A DNA stretch of 64,000 bases from Amycolatopsis sp. cg9 (GCF_041346945.1 NZ_CP166850.1:4882501-4946500), one strand, 5' to 3'. Shown: positions 40,382 through 50,758, counted from the stretch's first letter. The notes: a model not told the origin generated them from the letters alone. Program-made: numbers and translations.

Positions 40382-40418
40382 GCCGGCCGTCACGCACCTC
40401 GCGTGGCGGCCGGTTTCG
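40382..40418 (+). terminator. Terminator after ctaCF
   Basis: GCCGGCCGTCACGC pairs with GCGTGGCGGCCGGT and is followed by TTTCGTTT, 11 nt after the ctaF stop. Confidence 0.85.
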
Positions 40419-40420
40419 TT

Positions 40421-41380
40421 TCAGCCCCGGAAAGCCGTCCGGTACGACGACGGGCTCGTCCCGCGGAGCCGGGTGAACTGGTGCCGCAGCGCGGCCGCCG
40501 ACGCGTAGCCGCAGGCGGTCGCGATGTCCTCCACCGACAGCCCGCCTTCTTCCAGCAGGGCCTGGGCGCGGTCGAGGCGCCGCTCGGTCAGCCACCGGTG
40601 CGGCGTCGTGCCCGTGGCGGCCGAAAAGCGGCGCAGGAACGTCCGTTCGCCGAGCCCGCTGCGACGGGCCAGCTCCGCCACCGTGAACGGCTGGTCCAGG
40701 CGCCGCTCGACCCACTCCAGGGCCTCCGCGACCACGGCGTCGTCGGCCGCCGCCGTGGCCGGGACCGGGGCCTGGACGAACTGGGCCTGCCCGCCCGCGC
40801 GGTGCGGGGCCGCGACCATCCGGCGCGCCAGCGTCGTGGCCGCCGCGACGCCGCGCAGCCGGCGGACGAGGTGCAGGCACAGGTCGACGGCCGCGACCGT
40901 GCCCGCGCTGGTCAGGACGCCGCCGTCGTCGGCGTACAGCGCCTGCGGGTCGACGTCGGCCGCCGGGAAGCGCGTGCGGAACTCCGCCTCGTACACCCAG
41001 TGGACCGTGCAGCGGCGGCCGTCCAGCAGGCCCGCGTAGCCGAGCGTGAACACGCCCGCGCAGAACCCCGCGACCCACGCCCCGCGCCCGGCGGCGTCCC
41101 GCAGGACGTCCAGGACCGGCTCGGGCGGCGGTGCCGTCCGGGGTGCGCAGGTCGGGACGATGAGCAGGTCCGCCGTCGCCGCGTAGCCGAGGTCGCGCAG
41201 GCCGGACAGCCCGAACCCGGACCAGCTGGCGACCGCGTCGCCACCCGGCGAGCAGACGCCGAAGTCCCAGCCCTCGATGCCGTCGGCGCTGCGGTCGGTG
41301 CCGAACACCTCGCACGCGACGCCCAGCTCGAACGGCGAAACGCGGTCGGCGAGCACCACCGCGACCCGGTTGACGTCCAT
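40421..41380 (-). CDS. GlxA-family AraC-type regulator
   Basis: A 319-residue regulator with an N-terminal DJ-1/PfpI-like domain (VVLADRVSPFELGVACEVFG, then GFCAGVFTLGYAGLLDGRRCTVHW with the elbow Cys near 110) and a C-terminal AraC domain with two helix-turn-helix units (FTVAELARRSGLGERTFLRRFSAATGTTPHRWL and LSVEDIATACGYASAAALRHQFTRLRGTSPSSYR). It is divergent from the EamA transporter gene, 83 bp apart, which is the likely target. Confidence 0.92.
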   Translation of the reverse strand: MDVNRVAVVLADRVSPFELGVACEVFGTDRSADGIEGWDFGVCSPGGDAVASWSGFGLSGLRDLGYAATADLLIVPTCAPRTAPPPEPVLDVLRDAAGRGAWVAGFCAGVFTLGYAGLLDGRRCTVHWVYEAEFRTRFPAADVDPQALYADDGGVLTSAGTVAAVDLCLHLVRRLRGVAAATTLARRMVAAPHRAGGQAQFVQAPVPATAAADDAVVAEALEWVERRLDQPFTVAELARRSGLGERTFLRRFSAATGTTPHRWLTERRLDRAQALLEEGGLSVEDIATACGYASAAALRHQFTRLRGTSPSSYRTAFRG

Positions 41381-41463
41381 GGCGGCCAGTCTGTCACAAG
41401 TTTTGCGGCCGTTGTCATCTCTGACACTGGTTGAGCGTCGCCGACGGGACGAACCTGGACGGC

Positions 41464-42393
41464 ATGACGAACTCGGAAACCCGCCCGCTCCTTCAGTGGT
41501 CCGCGGCGATGGCCATGTCCGGCACGATCGGTGCCGTCGTCCTCGAGAGCGGCGCGGCCGCCCCCGCCGTCGCGTTCGCACGCTGCTTCGTCGGCGGCGC
41601 GCTGCTGGTGCTGTGGTGCCTCTCCCGCGGCTGGCTGCAGGCCTGGCGGCCGTCCCGCCGGGACCTCGGCCTGGCCGTGCTGGGCGGGCTGTTCCTGGTC
41701 GGCAACTGGGTGCTGCTGTTCGCTTCCTACGCGCTGTCGTCGATCTCGGTCAGCACCGTCGTCTACCACACGCAGCCGCTGATCCTGGTCGGCCTGGCGG
41801 CCGCGTTCCTCGGCGAGAAGGTCGCGAAGAGCCACCTGGCCCGGGCCGCCATCGCGTTCGGCGGAGTGGCGTTGATCTCGCTCTCCGCCCACGGCGAGGA
41901 CGGCAAACCCGTGCAGCTGGCCGGGATCGGCCTCGCCCTCGGCGCGGCCGTGCTCTACGCGGGAGCGTCCTTCGTCGCGAAGCAGCTGAAGCACATCCGC
42001 CCGCACCTCCTGGCGGCCGTGCAGACGACGGTGGGCGCGCTCGTGCTGGCGCCCCTGCTGCTCGTCGCGCCGCTGCCCACGACGACTTCGGGGCTGCTGT
42101 GGCTGGTCCTGCTCGGGACCGTCCACACGGCACTGATGTACGTGCTGATGTACGCGAGCATCGGCAAGCTGCCGACCACGACGGTGGCGCTGCTGTCCTA
42201 CCTGTACCCGGTGGTCGCGGTGCTGGTGGACATCGCGTTCTACGGTCACCGCCCGAGCTGGCCGGAGGCGGTGGGCATGCTCGCGGTCCTGGCGGCCGCA
42301 CTGGCTCCCCAGCGCGGCCGGCGGTCTGAGGTGCCGGGCGGGAACGGCCGGGGGAAAGCGGGTGCGGTGCCCGAACCCGCCGCCCGCAAGTGA
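41464..42393 (+). CDS. EamA-family (DMT) transporter
   Basis: A 309-residue membrane protein with ten predicted helices in two EamA repeats. The first half has ARCFVGGALLVLWC and NWVLLFASYALSSISVSTVVYHTQPLILVGLAAAFLGEKV. The second half has SFVAKQLKHIRPHLLAAVQTTVGALVLAPLLL and YVLMYASIGKLPTTTVALLSYLYPVVAVLVDIAFYG. It probably exports an amino acid or a small metabolite. The last 24 residues after APQRGR are unusual, because the 3' end of this gene is repeated 300 bp downstream and the present tail is new sequence. Confidence 0.9.
   Translation: MTNSETRPLLQWSAAMAMSGTIGAVVLESGAAAPAVAFARCFVGGALLVLWCLSRGWLQAWRPSRRDLGLAVLGGLFLVGNWVLLFASYALSSISVSTVVYHTQPLILVGLAAAFLGEKVAKSHLARAAIAFGGVALISLSAHGEDGKPVQLAGIGLALGAAVLYAGASFVAKQLKHIRPHLLAAVQTTVGALVLAPLLLVAPLPTTTSGLLWLVLLGTVHTALMYVLMYASIGKLPTTTVALLSYLYPVVAVLVDIAFYGHRPSWPEAVGMLAVLAAALAPQRGRRSEVPGGNGRGKAGAVPEPAARK
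42250..42320 (+). repeat. 71-bp direct repeat, copy A (inside the EamA gene)
   Basis: Identical to 42550-42620 and exactly 300 bp apart. It encodes the last helix of the transporter. Confidence 0.93.
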
Positions 42394-42676
42394 GCGGGCG
42401 GACAGCCCGGCCGGTGGCACCCCGGAGGACGCCGACCCGAGCGGTCAGCCGGTCTCGCGGATTCGCCGCGGACCGTCACCGGGGGCACCGGTTCGCCGCG
42501 CTGAGGGAGGCTCGCCGGTCCGCGTACCAGCAGCTGGGCGAGCGAGCCACGCCCGAGCTGGCCGGAGGCGGTGGGCATGCTCGCGGTCCTGGCGGCCGCA
42601 CTGGCTCCCCAGCGCGGCCGCAAGCCCGGTGCCGCCGCGACCGCCCCGGCTTACCGGAGCGGCCGCCGTGCGCGGG

Positions 42677-42684
<8 letters not shown>
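42394..42684 (+). pseudogene. Inserted block and original 3' end of the EamA gene
   Basis: After the stop at 42393 there are about 156 bp with no recognisable gene. Then 42550-42620 repeats the end of EamA and continues in its frame as [20 protein letters not shown] to a TGA at 42682-42684, which overlaps the trpD stop by 3 bp. This second copy looks like the original gene end. A block of 300 bp appears to have been inserted or duplicated in frame. A misassembly is possible. Confidence 0.6.
42550..42620 (+). repeat. 71-bp direct repeat, copy B
   Basis: Identical to 42250-42320. The flanking sequence differs on both sides. Confidence 0.93.
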
Positions 42685-43711
<1,027 letters not shown>

Positions 43712-43716
43712 CGGGC

Positions 43717-44118
43717 TCAGCCGTTCACGACGGGGACCCGTCGCAGCACGTCGGCGACGGTCTCCGCGGCGGTCAGCGGGTCCAGCGGGTGCACCAGCAC
43801 GGCGTCCGCCTGCGACCAGGTCGCCAGCCACCGGTCGTCCTTGCGCCGCACCGAAACCACGATCGGCGGGCAGTTCGCGATCTCGGCCTTGAGCTGGCGG
43901 CAGAGGCCGATGCCGCCGGTCGGCTGCGCCTCGCCGTCGAGGATGGCCAGGTCGACGTTGCCCGCGTCCACCTCGGACAGCACGTCGGCGATGCCGGCCG
44001 CCTCGACGTAGTCCACGCGCGCCAGGTCCGCCGCCGGACGGCGCCCGACCGCGTTCACGATCGCCTCGCGCACCTCCGCCTTGTGGCTGAACACCAGGAC
44101 CCGCATCGACTCGCCCAT
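43717..44118 (-). CDS. Stand-alone receiver-like protein, atypical
   Basis: A 133-residue CheY-like fold with no output domain. The phosphorylation-site position is Asp61 ([13 protein letters not shown]). The usual acidic pair after strand 1 is replaced by Ser-His (LVFSHKAEV), and the usual Lys-Pro after strand 5 reads His-Pro (VLVHPLDP). So it probably does not take phosphate in the standard way. It lies 5 nt upstream of trpD and within the respiratory gene region. A signalling or scaffold role is inference. Confidence 0.8.
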   Translation of the reverse strand: MGESMRVLVFSHKAEVREAIVNAVGRRPAADLARVDYVEAAGIADVLSEVDAGNVDLAILDGEAQPTGGIGLCRQLKAEIANCPPIVVSVRRKDDRWLATWSQADAVLVHPLDPLTAAETVADVLRRVPVVNG

Positions 44119-44176
44119 TGCGCACGCCTCCGTCTCGTCAAAGCCTTCCCGGCGATCGTATCGGCCGAGACCGACA

Positions 44177-44590
44177 TCACGCGGTCGGCTCCGGCTGGAG
44201 CGCGTCCCAGCCCAGCGCGTCGCCGCCCAAGCGTTGCGCGAGGCCCGCCATCCGGGACCGTTCCTGGGCGCAGTGGAGCGCGTCGAGCACCTGGACGCGC
44301 ACCGCGAGCACCCGCACCAGCTCGCCTTCGGGAGACTGTTCCCGCAGGTCGTAGCCGTCCTGGGCGAGGATCGACGCCGCTTCGGCGACCCGGCCCGGCG
44401 GCAGCAGCAGGTGGTGCCGCAGGACGGCCGGTGCCGTGCTGACCCAACCGGGTGAACCCGCGAGCACGGCGGAGTCCGCGACGACCGGGTCGAAGGCCGC
44501 CACGACGATCTCCAGGCCGGGGTCGTCGGGCCCGAGAACAGGCGTTTCGCGCTTCTTGACCAGGTTGAGCAGGCGGTTCACCAAACCCAT
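44177..44590 (-). CDS. Conserved hypothetical protein near ctaE
   Basis: A 137-residue soluble protein with ATG start and GTGAGAG upstream. It begins MGLVNRLLNLVKKRETP (amphipathic helix) and has an alpha/beta middle with EIVVAAFDPVVADSAVLAG, LLLPPGRVAEAASILAQDGYDLRE and VRVQVLDALHCAQERSRMAGLAQRLGG. No motif names a function. It is divergent from ctaE, with 95 bp between the starts. Confidence 0.7.
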   Translation of the reverse strand: MGLVNRLLNLVKKRETPVLGPDDPGLEIVVAAFDPVVADSAVLAGSPGWVSTAPAVLRHHLLLPPGRVAEAASILAQDGYDLREQSPEGELVRVLAVRVQVLDALHCAQERSRMAGLAQRLGGDALGWDALQPEPTA

Positions 44591-44685
44591 GAGTAGCTCT
44601 CACCTTCCCGGGCATCCCGTGTGATCGGTAACGCAGACGGCTCGCCGTGGACCCACCCGGCGGAGCGGTGGTGCGAGAGGACATA

Positions 44686-45312
44686 ATGCGACGCGTGACA
44701 ACGGCAGCTCCCACCATCAGTCAGCGGGTCCACTCGCTGAACCGGCCGAACATGGTCAGTGTCGGCACCATCGTGTGGCTGTCCAGCGAGCTGATGTTCT
44801 TCGCCGGACTGTTCGCGATGTTCTTCACCGTCAAGGCGCAGAACCCGGTCGGGGAGACCTGGCCGCCGCGCCTGCACGGCGAGGAGTTCCACCTCAACGT
44901 GGCGTACGCGATCCCGTTCACGGTGATCCTCGTGCTGTCCTCGCTGACCTGCCAGTTCGGGGTGTTCGCCGCCGAGCGCGGCGACGTCTACGGGCTGCGC
45001 CGCTGGTACATCATCACGTTGATCATGGGCGCGATCTTCGTCGGCGGCCAGGCCAACGAGTACCACAACCTGGTGGAAGAGGGGATGACGATCCCGTCCG
45101 GCCCGTTCGGCACGGTCTTCTACCTCGCCACCGGGTTCCACGGCCTGCACGTCATCGGCGGGCTCATCGCCTTCGTGTACCTGCTCATCCGCACGAAGCT
45201 GAGCAAGTTCACGCCCGCCCAGGCCACGTCGGCGATCGTCGTGTCCTACTACTGGCACTTCGTCGACATCGTGTGGGTCGGCCTGTTCGGTGTGATCTAC
45301 CTCCTCCCGTGA
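44686..45312 (+). CDS. ctaE: Cytochrome c oxidase subunit III
   Basis: A 208-residue subunit with five membrane helices. Family features are [22 protein letters not shown] near 27, [13 protein letters not shown] near 125, [13 protein letters not shown] near 150 and [19 protein letters not shown] at the end. The ATG at 44686 has GAGAGG 6 nt upstream; earlier in-frame starts add a non-conserved leader. It is the first gene of the ctaE-qcrCAB operon (Rv2193-Rv2196). Confidence 0.95.
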   Translation: MRRVTTAAPTISQRVHSLNRPNMVSVGTIVWLSSELMFFAGLFAMFFTVKAQNPVGETWPPRLHGEEFHLNVAYAIPFTVILVLSSLTCQFGVFAAERGDVYGLRRWYIITLIMGAIFVGGQANEYHNLVEEGMTIPSGPFGTVFYLATGFHGLHVIGGLIAFVYLLIRTKLSKFTPAQATSAIVVSYYWHFVDIVWVGLFGVIYLLP

Positions 45313-45379
45313 GGGGCTTCACGCCCAGCCGCCACCACCATCACCATCGGCCTGAACTGACAGCAAGGGTTGCCGCAAG

Positions 45380-46198
45380 ATGACCACCAGCACCAAATCG
45401 TCGGAGCGCCGCTACCGCGCGCGGTCGAAGCTGCGGAGGCGGTTCGCCGGCCTGCTCGCGCTCGGTATCGCGCTGGTGGGCGCCGGCGCCCTGTACGCCG
45501 TGTTCGCCCCGGAGCCGCAGACCGCGCAGGCCCAGGGCACGCCGGCGCAGCTGCGCCTCGGCGAGCAGGTCTACAACAACACCTGCATCGCGTGCCACGG
45601 CGCGAACCTCGAGGGCGTGCAGGACCGCGGGCCGAGCCTGATCGGCATCGGCGACGCCGCGGTGTACTTCCAGACTTCTTCGGGCCGCATGCCCGCCGCG
45701 CGCCAGGAGGCGCAGGTCGAGCGGAAGCCGCCGAAGCTGACCGAGGCCGAGATCGACGCGGTCGGCGCCTACATCCAGGCGCACGGCGGCGGCGTCCAGC
45801 GCCCGGCCGAGAAGGGCGAGGCCCTGCGCGGCTCCGACCCGGCCCGCGGTGGCGAGCTGTTCCGCCTCAACTGCGCTTCGTGCCACAACTTCACCGGCCG
45901 CGGCGGCGCGCTGTCGGCGGGCAAGTACGCGCCGAACCTGGATCCGGCCAGCGAAGAGCAGATCTACACGGCCATGCTCACCGGCCCCCAGAACATGCCG
46001 AAGTTCTCCGACCGGCAGCTGTCGCCGGAGGAGAAGAAGGACATCGTCGCCTACGTGAAGTCGGTGTCCGACGGCAACAATGACCCGGGTGGTAACGGCC
46101 TCGGCGGGGTCGGCCCCGCTTCGGAGGGCGTCATCGCCTTTATCGTCGGGATCGCCGCGCTGATCGGCGTGACGTTGTGGATTGGATCGAAGGCATGA
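45380..46198 (+). CDS. qcrC: Di-heme cytochrome c subunit of the bcc complex
   Basis: A 272-residue membrane-anchored cytochrome with two heme c sites: CIACH (Cys69, Cys72, His73) and CASCH (Cys165, Cys168, His169). An N-terminal hydrophobic segment at 23-43 and a C-terminal helix at about 248-268 fix it in the membrane. In actinobacteria this di-heme protein replaces soluble cytochrome c and hands electrons to CuA of CtaC. The stop overlaps the qcrA start by 4 bp. Confidence 0.96.
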   Translation: MTTSTKSSERRYRARSKLRRRFAGLLALGIALVGAGALYAVFAPEPQTAQAQGTPAQLRLGEQVYNNTCIACHGANLEGVQDRGPSLIGIGDAAVYFQTSSGRMPAARQEAQVERKPPKLTEAEIDAVGAYIQAHGGGVQRPAEKGEALRGSDPARGGELFRLNCASCHNFTGRGGALSAGKYAPNLDPASEEQIYTAMLTGPQNMPKFSDRQLSPEEKKDIVAYVKSVSDGNNDPGGNGLGGVGPASEGVIAFIVGIAALIGVTLWIGSKA

Positions 46199-47349
46199 GT
46201 GCCGAGGGGCCTAAGCCGCCGACGGAGGCGGAGCTGGCTGAGATGGACCGGGACCAGCTGGTCAAGCTGGGCGGGCAGCTCGACGGCGTCGAGATCGTCG
46301 AGTACCCGACCCCGTGGCCGGTGGAGGGCACCCGGGCGGAGAAGCGCGCCGAGCGCCTGGTGGCGTTCTGGTTCGCCCTGTCCGCACTGGCCGGGCTGGG
46401 CTTCGTCGTCTCGCTGATCTGGTGGCCGTGGAAGTACGAGGCGCCGGACAACGAGAGCGGCCACTTCTGGTACAGCCTCTACACCCCGATGCTCGGCATC
46501 ACGCTCGGCCTGGCCATCCTCGGCCTCGGCATCGGCGTGATCCTGTACACGAAGAAGTTCGTGCCCGCCGAGGTCGCGGTGCAGGAGCGCCACGACGGCG
46601 AGGGCAAGGGGTCGGCCGAGGTCGACCGCCAGACGTTCCTCGCGCACCTGGCCGACGCCGGCAACCGCAGCACCATCGCCCGCCGGTCGCTGATCAAGCG
46701 CTCGGCCATCGCCGGGGCCGGCACGCTCGGCCTCGCGGCCGCCGCGCTGCCGCTCGCGTCCTTCATCAAGAACCCGTGGAAGGACAGCGAGACCCGCGAG
46801 TCGCTGTGGCACACCGGCTGGCAGCCGAACTTCCCCGGTGAGAAGGTCTACCTGCGCCGCAACACCGGCAAGCCGCTGGAGGAGGGCGAAGAGGTCAGCC
46901 TGGTCAAGGCCGAGGACCTCGACGCCGGCGCGATGGAAACCGTCTTCCCGTACCGCGAGTCCGAGAAGGACAAACCGGAACTGCTGGCCGCCGCGCTGAC
47001 CCGGGTCGACAACCCGGTCATGCTGATCCGCCTGCGCCCGACCGACGCCGCCAAGGTGGTCAAGCGGTCCGGCCAGGAGGACTTCAACTTCGGCGACTAC
47101 TACGCGTACACGAAGATCTGCAGCCACGTCGGCTGCCCGACCTCCCTGTACGAGCAGCGGACCAACCGCATCCTGTGCCCCTGCCACCAGTCGCAGTTCG
47201 ACGCGCTGCACTACGCCAAGCCGATTTTCGGCCCGGCGACGCGTCCGCTGGCCCAGCTACCGATCACGGTGGACGAAGAGGGATACTTGATCGCGCGAGG
47301 CGACTTCATCGAGGCCATCGGTCCGGCCTTTTGGGAGCGTAAGTCATGA
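46195..47349 (+). CDS. qcrA: Rieske iron-sulfur subunit of the bcc complex
   Basis: A 384-residue actinobacterial Rieske protein with three membrane helices (about 58-78, 98-118 and 166-186; the last follows a twin-Arg stretch [12 protein letters not shown]) and a C-terminal 2Fe-2S domain. Cluster ligands are Cys309 and His311 (CSHVGC) and Cys328 and His331 (CPCH); Cys314 and Cys330 form the disulfide. The ATG overlaps the qcrC stop and its stop overlaps the qcrB start (ATGA each). Confidence 0.96.
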   Translation: MSAEGPKPPTEAELAEMDRDQLVKLGGQLDGVEIVEYPTPWPVEGTRAEKRAERLVAFWFALSALAGLGFVVSLIWWPWKYEAPDNESGHFWYSLYTPMLGITLGLAILGLGIGVILYTKKFVPAEVAVQERHDGEGKGSAEVDRQTFLAHLADAGNRSTIARRSLIKRSAIAGAGTLGLAAAALPLASFIKNPWKDSETRESLWHTGWQPNFPGEKVYLRRNTGKPLEEGEEVSLVKAEDLDAGAMETVFPYRESEKDKPELLAAALTRVDNPVMLIRLRPTDAAKVVKRSGQEDFNFGDYYAYTKICSHVGCPTSLYEQRTNRILCPCHQSQFDALHYAKPIFGPATRPLAQLPITVDEEGYLIARGDFIEAIGPAFWERKS

Positions 47350-49031
47350 GTTCACTCACCACGCCGACCAAGGGGTCGAGTGCCGTGGAGCGGCACGTGG
47401 GGGAGGCCGCGGACAACGCGGACCAGCGGTACCACGCGGCCAAGGGGCTGCGGCACCAGATGAACAAGGTGTTCCCGACGCACTGGTCGTTCCTGCTCGG
47501 GGAGATCGCGCTCTACAGCTTCATCATCCTGCTGCTGACCGGGGTGTACCTGACGCTGTTCTTCGACCCCTCGATGCAGGAGGTCGTGTACCAGGGCAGT
47601 TTCAAGAACATGCAGGGCCTGGAGATGTCGCAGGCGTTCCGCACGACGCTGGACATTTCCTTCGACGTGCGCGGCGGGCTGTTCATGCGGCAGCTGCACC
47701 ACTGGGCGGCGCTGATCTTCGTGGCGTCGATGGCCGTGCACATGCTGCGGATCTTCTTCACGGGTGCGTTCCGGCGCCCGCGTGAGGCGAACTGGGTGAT
47801 CGGCGGGCTGCTGCTGATCCTGGGCTGCTTCGAGGGCTTCTTCGGGTATTCGCTGCCGGACGACCTGCTGTCGGGTACCGGTATCCGGGCGACGCTGTCG
47901 GGGATCGTGCTGTCGGTGCCGGTGATGGGCACCTGGATCCACTGGGCGCTCTTCGGTGGGGAGTTCCCGGGCGATCAGATCATCCCGCGGTTGTACACGC
48001 TGCACATCCTGCTGCTGCCGGGGATCATGCTGGCGTTGGTGGGGGCGCACCTGGCGTTGGTGTGGTACCAGAAGCACACCCAGTTCCCGGGGGTGCGCCG
48101 CAAGGAGACCAACGTCGTCGGGGTGCGGATCATGCCGTACTTCGCGTTGAAGGGCGGGGCGTTCTTCACGCTGGTCGTGGGTGTGCTGGCGTTGATGTCG
48201 GGGTTGTTCCAGATCAACCCGGTGTGGAACTTCGGCCCCTACAACCCGGCGCAGGTGTCGGCGGGCTCGCAGCCCGACTGGTACATGGCCTGGGCGGACG
48301 GCATGCTCCGGATCTGGCCGGCGTGGGAGGTCTACCTCGGGAACTACACGATCCCGGCGGTGTTCTTCCCCGGCGCGATCGGCATGCCGATCCTGTTCGG
48401 CCTGTTCCTGGGCTACCCGTTCATCGAGCGGAAGCTGTCCAAGGACACCGCGCACCACAACCTGCTCCAGCGGCCCCGGGACGTCCCGGTCCGCACGGCG
48501 CTGGGCGCGATGGCGCTGGGCTTCTTCATGGTGATCGAGCTGTCGGGCTTCAACGACATCATCGCCGACCAGTTCGACATCTCCCTGAACGCGACGACGT
48601 GGGCGGGCCGCATCGGTGTCCTGATCGTGCCGCCGATCGCCTACTACCTCACCTACCGGCTCTGCCTGGGCCTGCAGCGGGCCGACCGCGAGGTGCTGGA
48701 GCACGGCGTCGAGACCGGCATCATCAAGCGGCTGCCGCACGGTGAGTTCATCGAGATCCACCAGCCGCTCGCCGGCGTCGACAGCCACGGCCACGCGATC
48801 CCGCTCGAATACCAGGGCGCGTCCGTGCCGAAGAAGATGAACAAGCTCGGCTCGGCCGGGCACGCCGTCCCGGGCACGTTCTGGTCGCCGGACCCGGCCG
48901 AGGAGACCGCCGCCCTGCAGCGGGCCCACGGCAACGGGCACGGCAACGGCCACTCCGCGGACGAAAACGGCCGGCCCGGTGAGTTCGACTCCGCCGAAGC
49001 GGCTTCGGCCGCGAAGCAGTCGGACCACTAG
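47346..49031 (+). CDS. qcrB: Cytochrome b subunit of the bcc complex
   Basis: A 561-residue membrane protein with eight core helices and four heme-ligand histidines, two in [23 protein letters not shown] near 117-140 and two in helix D ([24 protein letters not shown] near 217-240). The quinol-site segment is [27 protein letters not shown] soluble C-terminal extension (about 445-561, ending in a Gly/His/Asn-rich stretch) is an actinobacterial trait. It closes the ctaE-qcrCAB operon. Confidence 0.96.
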   Translation: MSSLTTPTKGSSAVERHVGEAADNADQRYHAAKGLRHQMNKVFPTHWSFLLGEIALYSFIILLLTGVYLTLFFDPSMQEVVYQGSFKNMQGLEMSQAFRTTLDISFDVRGGLFMRQLHHWAALIFVASMAVHMLRIFFTGAFRRPREANWVIGGLLLILGCFEGFFGYSLPDDLLSGTGIRATLSGIVLSVPVMGTWIHWALFGGEFPGDQIIPRLYTLHILLLPGIMLALVGAHLALVWYQKHTQFPGVRRKETNVVGVRIMPYFALKGGAFFTLVVGVLALMSGLFQINPVWNFGPYNPAQVSAGSQPDWYMAWADGMLRIWPAWEVYLGNYTIPAVFFPGAIGMPILFGLFLGYPFIERKLSKDTAHHNLLQRPRDVPVRTALGAMALGFFMVIELSGFNDIIADQFDISLNATTWAGRIGVLIVPPIAYYLTYRLCLGLQRADREVLEHGVETGIIKRLPHGEFIEIHQPLAGVDSHGHAIPLEYQGASVPKKMNKLGSAGHAVPGTFWSPDPAEETAALQRAHGNGHGNGHSADENGRPGEFDSAEAASAAKQSDH

Positions 49032-49044
49032 CCGCAAGTCAGCT

Positions 49045-49080
49045 CGAAGGCCACCTCCGGTTCGCCGGAGGTGGCCTTCG
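49045..49080 (+). terminator. Terminator after qcrB
   Basis: CGAAGGCCACCTCCGG and its exact complement around TTCG, 13 nt after the qcrB stop. The sequence shares a GGCCACCTC core with the palindrome at 28832. Confidence 0.88.
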
Positions 49081-49107
49081 GTGTTTCCGGGCTGGCACGA
49101 TGCGCGC

Positions 49108-49461
49108 ATGGAACGTGTGCTCGGCATCGGTGGTTACTTCTTCCGCGCGGCGGACCCGGCCGTCCTGGGGGCCTGGTACCGGGACTTCCTGGGCCTCGAC
49201 GCCGACGAGCACGGGCTCTGGCAGCAGGCGCCGGGTGCGACCGTCTTCGCGCCGTTCGAGGCCGGGACCGACTACTTCGGGTCGCCCTCGCAGCAGGCCA
49301 TGCTCAACTTCCGGGTCCGCGACCTGGACGCGATGCTGGCGCAGCTGCGCGCCAAGGGCGCCGACGTGGCCGAGGAGGTCCAGGACATGGCGGGCGTCGG
49401 CCGCTTCGGCTGGGTCACCGACCCCGAGGGGAACCGCGTCGAGCTCTGGCAGCCGGCCTAG
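49108..49461 (+). CDS. VOC (glyoxalase/bleomycin-resistance-like) protein
   Basis: A 117-residue single-module vicinal-oxygen-chelate protein. It has YFFRAADPAVLGAWYRDFLGLD near 10-31 and the C-terminal GRFGWVTDPEGNRVELWQP with the usual Glu metal ligand. It could be a dioxygenase-like enzyme, a lyase or a binding protein. The TAG stop is the left half of the CTAG target duplicated by the IS that follows. Confidence 0.85.
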   Translation: MERVLGIGGYFFRAADPAVLGAWYRDFLGLDADEHGLWQQAPGATVFAPFEAGTDYFGSPSQQAMLNFRVRDLDAMLAQLRAKGADVAEEVQDMAGVGRFGWVTDPEGNRVELWQPA

Positions 49462-50294
49462 GAGCTGTCCTGTAAGTCATCGGAGCCAGAGCACGATGGC
49501 GGCGATGGTGAGCTCGGCCTGGTAGTAGGCGGCGCGTTTGGCGTAGCGGGTGGCCAGGTCGCGGAACTGCTTGAGCCGGTTGAAGCACCGTTCGACCACA
49601 TTGCGCTGCTTGTAGAGCTCGGCATCGAACGCGGGTGGCCGCCCGCCGCGGGAGCCTTTGGCCGCGCGGTGGGCGATCTGGTCATCCCGCTCCGGGCTGA
49701 CGAACGTGATCTGCCGGTCCCGCATCGCCTGACGGGTCGAGGGATGCGAGTACGCCTTGTCCGCGATCACCGTCTCCGGCTGGCAGCGTGGCCGGCCTGG
49801 CCCGGGGCGGGCGACGCTGATGCCGTCCAGCAGCGGCAGCAGCTGCGGGTTATCTCCGGCTTGGCCGGGGGTGAGCAGGATCCGTACCGGCAGGTCCCGC
49901 CCGTCGACGGCCAGGTGGATCTTGGTGCTCAGTCCGCCGCGGGACCGGCCGAGTCCTTCCCCGTCGAGGGCGAGGACTTCGACGGCGTCGTCTTTGACGA
50001 TCACCCGGTCGAGGATCCGATCCCAGGTGCCGTCTTCGGTCCACAGCCGCAGCCGTTCATGGGCGGTTTTCCAGGGGCCGTAGCGTTCGGGCAGGTCACG
50101 CCATGGGGCGCCGGTGCGGAGTTTCCACAGGATCGCGTTGATGACTTGGCGGTGATCACGCCACCGCCGTCCGCCGCCTTGCCGCGGCGGCAGCAACGGT
50201 TCGATCACCGCCCATGCCTTGTCCGTCAACTCACCGCGACCAACCACCGGGCACAACTACCAGAGGTCCAGCTCAACCGCTTACAGAACACGCC
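49462..50294 (-). mobile_element. IS5-family insertion sequence, 833 bp, probably decayed
   Basis: Flanked by CTAG on both sides (49458-49461 and 50295-50298), a 4-bp duplication of the YTAR type. Terminal repeats are GAGCTGTCCTGTAAG at the left and GGCGTGTTCTGTAAG as the complement of the right end (11 of 15 match). The element carries one transposase frame with an internal deletion. Confidence 0.82.
49477..50256 (-). CDS. IS5-family transposase lacking its first catalytic segment
   Basis: A 259-residue frame. It has the N-terminal DUF4096-like domain (LTDKAWAVIEPLLPP, WRDHRQVINAILWKLRTGAPWRDLPERYGPWKTAHERL) and the C-terminal DDE part (VIADKAYSHP with the second Asp, and NVVERCFNRLKQFRDLATRY with the Glu). 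Relatives have about 35 residues with the first Asp (VSVDST plus AHQHAAG) before GLGRSRGGLSTK. Here that stretch is reduced to VEVLALDGE. The deletion is in frame, so the protein may be made but is probably inactive. Confidence 0.82.
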   Translation of the reverse strand: MCPVVGRGELTDKAWAVIEPLLPPRQGGGRRWRDHRQVINAILWKLRTGAPWRDLPERYGPWKTAHERLRLWTEDGTWDRILDRVIVKDDAVEVLALDGEGLGRSRGGLSTKIHLAVDGRDLPVRILLTPGQAGDNPQLLPLLDGISVARPGPGRPRCQPETVIADKAYSHPSTRQAMRDRQITFVSPERDDQIAHRAAKGSRGGRPPAFDAELYKQRNVVERCFNRLKQFRDLATRYAKRAAYYQAELTIAAIVLWLR

Positions 50295-50480
50295 CTAGTC
50301 CGGCCCGCGGAGCCGTTCGACGGCCTTCCGGGCCCGCGAGACGCGGGTTTCCGGCTTCTTGGCCTCGGCGACCCACCGGACGTACTCGCGCCGGTGCGAC
50401 GGCGGCAGGGCTTCGAACGCCGCCGCCGCGTCCGGGGCCGCGGCGAGCGCGGCGGCCAGCTCCCCGGGGACCTCGGTCAA
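50295..50480 (-). CDS. Short YdeI/OmpD-associated-type domain protein
   Basis: A 61-residue protein that matches only the C-terminal helical module of YdeI-like proteins: LAAALAAAPDAAAAFEALPPSHRREYVRWVAEAKKPETRVSRARKAVERL. A TTG start overlaps the Lrp-domain stop as TTGA, so it would be made by coupled translation. Its TAG stop is the right-hand CTAG of the IS target site. It may be a true small protein or the end of a lost longer gene. Confidence 0.6.
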   Translation of the reverse strand: MTEVPGELAAALAAAPDAAAAFEALPPSHRREYVRWVAEAKKPETRVSRARKAVERLRGPD

Positions 50481-50758
50481 TCCTCGACGCCGATCGAGAA
50501 GGCCGACTCGGTGTCGGCGCGGGAGTACGACCGGAACGCGATGTGCGTGACGGTGTCCAGCACGCCCGGCACCTTCCCGATCCGGCCGGGGATGAGGTCG
50601 GCCAGCTCCTCGTGCGCGGACACCTGCACGGTGGCGATGAGGTCGACGTCCCCGGCGCACGAGTAGACCTCGCCGACACCCTCGATGTCGGCGATCGCCT
50701 GCGCCGCGTCCGGGATCGCGTCCGCCTCAACCTGGATCAACACGATCGCGGTGATCAC
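50477..50758 (-). CDS. Stand-alone Lrp/AsnC ligand-binding domain protein
   Basis: A 93-residue RAM/AsnC effector domain (VITAIVLIQVEADAIPDAAQAIADIEGVGEVYSCAGDVDLIATVQVSAHEELADLI) with no helix-turn-helix. Such proteins bind amino acids and form large rings, and can join full Lrp regulators. The GTG at 50758 is used because earlier in-frame codons are low-complexity Arg/Pro. It is translationally coupled to the short YdeI-like gene. Confidence 0.88.
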   Translation of the reverse strand: MITAIVLIQVEADAIPDAAQAIADIEGVGEVYSCAGDVDLIATVQVSAHEELADLIPGRIGKVPGVLDTVTHIAFRSYSRADTESAFSIGVED

